A stretch of DNA of 6,370 bases from JBBDXS01 sp964418365 (GTDB taxonomy: Bacteria; Chloroflexota; Dehalococcoidia; DSTF01; RBG-16-68-14). Below are positions 5,121 to 6,370 of this stretch, piece after piece. The stretch lies in contig CAYQLM010000130.1 of assembly GCA_964418365.1 (NCBI GenBank), forward strand, positions 1-6,370, in the 5' to 3' direction. The notes below the pieces were generated by a model. It made no database searches. It worked only from the letters and a program-made list of their open reading frames with translations, and had not been told where the DNA came from. Numbering within the stretch: the stretch's first letter is position 1; each line of letters opens with the position of its first letter. Both the position numbers and the translations under genes were made by a program.

Positions 5121-6370
5121 CTACTCCGCCAAGTGTACCACCGTGACCCCGTCGCCTCCCTCTTCCGGCTTGCCCGTCTCGTACGAGTGCACGAGCGGGT
5201 GCTTCGACAGCAGGTCGCGCACCTGGCGGCGCAGCGTGCCTGTGCCGCGACCGTGGATGATCCGCACCCACGGCAGCCGCGCGAGGTACGCCCGGTCGAG
5301 GTACTGATCGATCGTCGGCAGCGCTTCGTCGACCGTCTGGCCGCGCACCTCGATCTCCAGCGGCGGCGTTTCGACGGCTGCCTGCGCGGCCGGCGTTTCC
5401 ATGGCTCTTGGCCCCTGGCCCTTGTCGTCGTGCTTTGGCCTCTGCACGCGCTCAACCTGCTCCAGCCGCACGCGGCCGCGCAGCGGGCCGAGGTGGATCT
5501 CCACCTCGCCGCGATCGTCCGGCGCTGAAAGCGCCTCGCCGAAGCGATCGTATCCGGCGATCCACACCAGGTCGCCCGGCTCGATCTCCTCCGGCCGCGG
5601 GCCGGTCGCCATCGGCGCTGGCTTCGGCCGAGGGCGCGACGGCGGTCGCTTCGCTTCGATCTGTTTGCGCCGCTCGAGCGCCTTCTGCAGCCGCTCCGCT
5701 GCGCGCTTTGCCCGCCCGCGCTCGATGGCGGACTCCGCCTGCACCAGCAGCTCGCGTACCGCCTGCGCGTCGCGCTCCAGCTCCGACGATGTGCGCTCCA
5801 CCATCTGGTCCAGCCGCTCTTCCACCTCGGCCAGCTTCTCCTCCGCGAGCGAACGGGCCTCCTCTGCCTCGCCCGTCGCGCGCACCTGCGCCTCACGCGC
5901 GACGACTGCCTCGTCGCGCTCGCGGCGGATGTCGCTCAGCATCGACTCCACCTGCGCGACGTCGGGCGCGACAAACGTCCGCGCCGACGCGATGATCTCG
6001 CGCGGCAGGCCGAGCCGTTCGGCGATCGTGAGCGCGTTGCTGCCGCCCGGCAGGCCGATCGTGAGGTGAAACGTCGGCCGCAGCGTCTCCATGTCGAACT
6101 CGACCGACGCGTTCGTGATGCCCGGCGTGCCGTGCGCGAACGCCTTCAGCTCGCCGTGGTGCGTCGTCGCGATCACGAGGCACCCGATCTCCAGCAGCCG
6201 CGATAGGATCGCGCGCGCCAGCGCCGAGCCCTCGACAGGGTCCGTGCCCGCCGCGAGCTCATCGAGCAGCACCAGGCTGTCGCGTTGCGCCGACGCCAGG
6301 ATGTGGATGATGTTCCGCATGTGGCTGCTGAACGTCGACAGCGACTGCTCGATGCTCTGCTCGTCGCCGA
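5121..6370 (-). CDS. mutS2: MutS2 family protein, C-terminal half (ATPase end, coiled coil, Smr domain)
   Basis: About 415 residues are visible; the N-terminal half, including Walker A, lies beyond the right edge. MutS2 binds branched DNA or collided ribosomes, depending on the species studied, and is linked to suppressing recombination and to ribosome rescue. In order: the ABC-type signature GDEQSIEQSLSTFSSHM at the edge (about 6368-6318), Walker B with LVLLDELAAGTD (about 6250-6285), the switch histidine in ATTHHGELK (about 6145-6170), a long charged coiled coil (about 5955-5650), an SH3/KOW-like stretch EPGDLVWIAGYDRFGEAL, and the Smr domain ending in HGRGTGTLR (about 5256-5230) and GGDGVTVVHL. 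The usual LDLRG motif opening the Smr domain reads IEVRG here. Codons before the first in-window methionine (6320) still match the family, so the gene is cut by the window and does not start there. Confidence 0.96.
   Translation of the reverse strand, partial: GDEQSIEQSLSTFSSHMRNIIHILASAQRDSLVLLDELAAGTDPVEGSALARAILSRLLEIGCLVIATTHHGELKAFAHGTPGITNASVEFDMETLRPTFHLTIGLPGGSNALTIAERLGLPREIIASARTFVAPDVAQVESMLSDIRRERDEAVVAREAQVRATGEAEEARSLAEEKLAEVEERLDQMVERTSSELERDAQAVRELLVQAESAIERGRAKRAAERLQKALERRKQIEAKRPPSRPRPKPAPMATGPRPEEIEPGDLVWIAGYDRFGEALSAPDDRGEVEIHLGPLRGRVRLEQVERVQRPKHDDKGQGPRAMETPAAQAAVETPPLEIEVRGQTVDEALPTIDQYLDRAYLARLPWVRIIHGRGTGTLRRQVRDLLSKHPLVHSYETGKPEEGGDGVTVVHLAE

Noticed and set aside
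4561..5307. Plus-strand proline-rich open frame
   Set aside because: The polyproline tract is only the complement of the glycine-run codons of the ytfJ-like gene; no ribosome-binding site or family match.

Overview
This is a GC-rich bacterial window in which every supportable gene lies on the minus strand, so the genes read from high to low coordinates. The content suggests an F420-producing Chloroflexota-like bacterium: MutS2 beside a YtfJ/GerW-family gene, a cofD-cofC pair with an FbiB-type nitroreductase, and intergenic palindromes of the 'CTGAGCGAAGCGAAG' kind that I associate with that phylum. The phylum is an inference from gene content; an actinobacterial or other F420-producing source is not excluded.

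Layout in the direction of transcription: (1) 6370-5121, the C-terminal half of mutS2 (ATPase core, coiled coil, Smr domain), cut by the window edge; (2) 5012-4491, a YtfJ/GerW-family gene with two long glycine runs and a near-perfect Shine-Dalgarno; (3) 4490-4329, a 162-base spacer holding a single-nucleotide-loop G-quadruplex motif and two hairpins; (4) 4328-2028, an F420 module of cofD (FbiA), a palindromic repeat, cofC (FbiD) and a stand-alone nitroreductase resembling the C-terminal domain of FbiB; (5) 2022-1228, a 264-aa GNAT acetyltransferase of lower GC; (6) 1164-1015, a short remnant duplicating the nitroreductase C-terminus; (7) 1006-410, a second, different GNAT; (8) 365-1, the N-terminal part of an enoyl-CoA hydratase/isomerase.

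The F420 genes cover consecutive steps. CofC/FbiD makes the GDP-activated three-carbon donor, CofD/FbiA joins it to Fo, and the FbiB-like flavoprotein would reduce the dehydro intermediate if the PEP-derived route is used. Fo synthase and the glutamate ligase CofE are not in the window. From cofC to the second GNAT the genes are packed 2 to 8 bases apart, apart from the remnant and its 63-base leader, so they are probably co-transcribed.

The least ordinary features are the nitroreductase-tail duplication flanking a lower-GC GNAT gene, the palindromic repeat that supplies the cofC start codon, and the structured DNA separating the ytfJ-like gene from the F420 genes. I found no RNA genes, CRISPR arrays or insertion-sequence genes.
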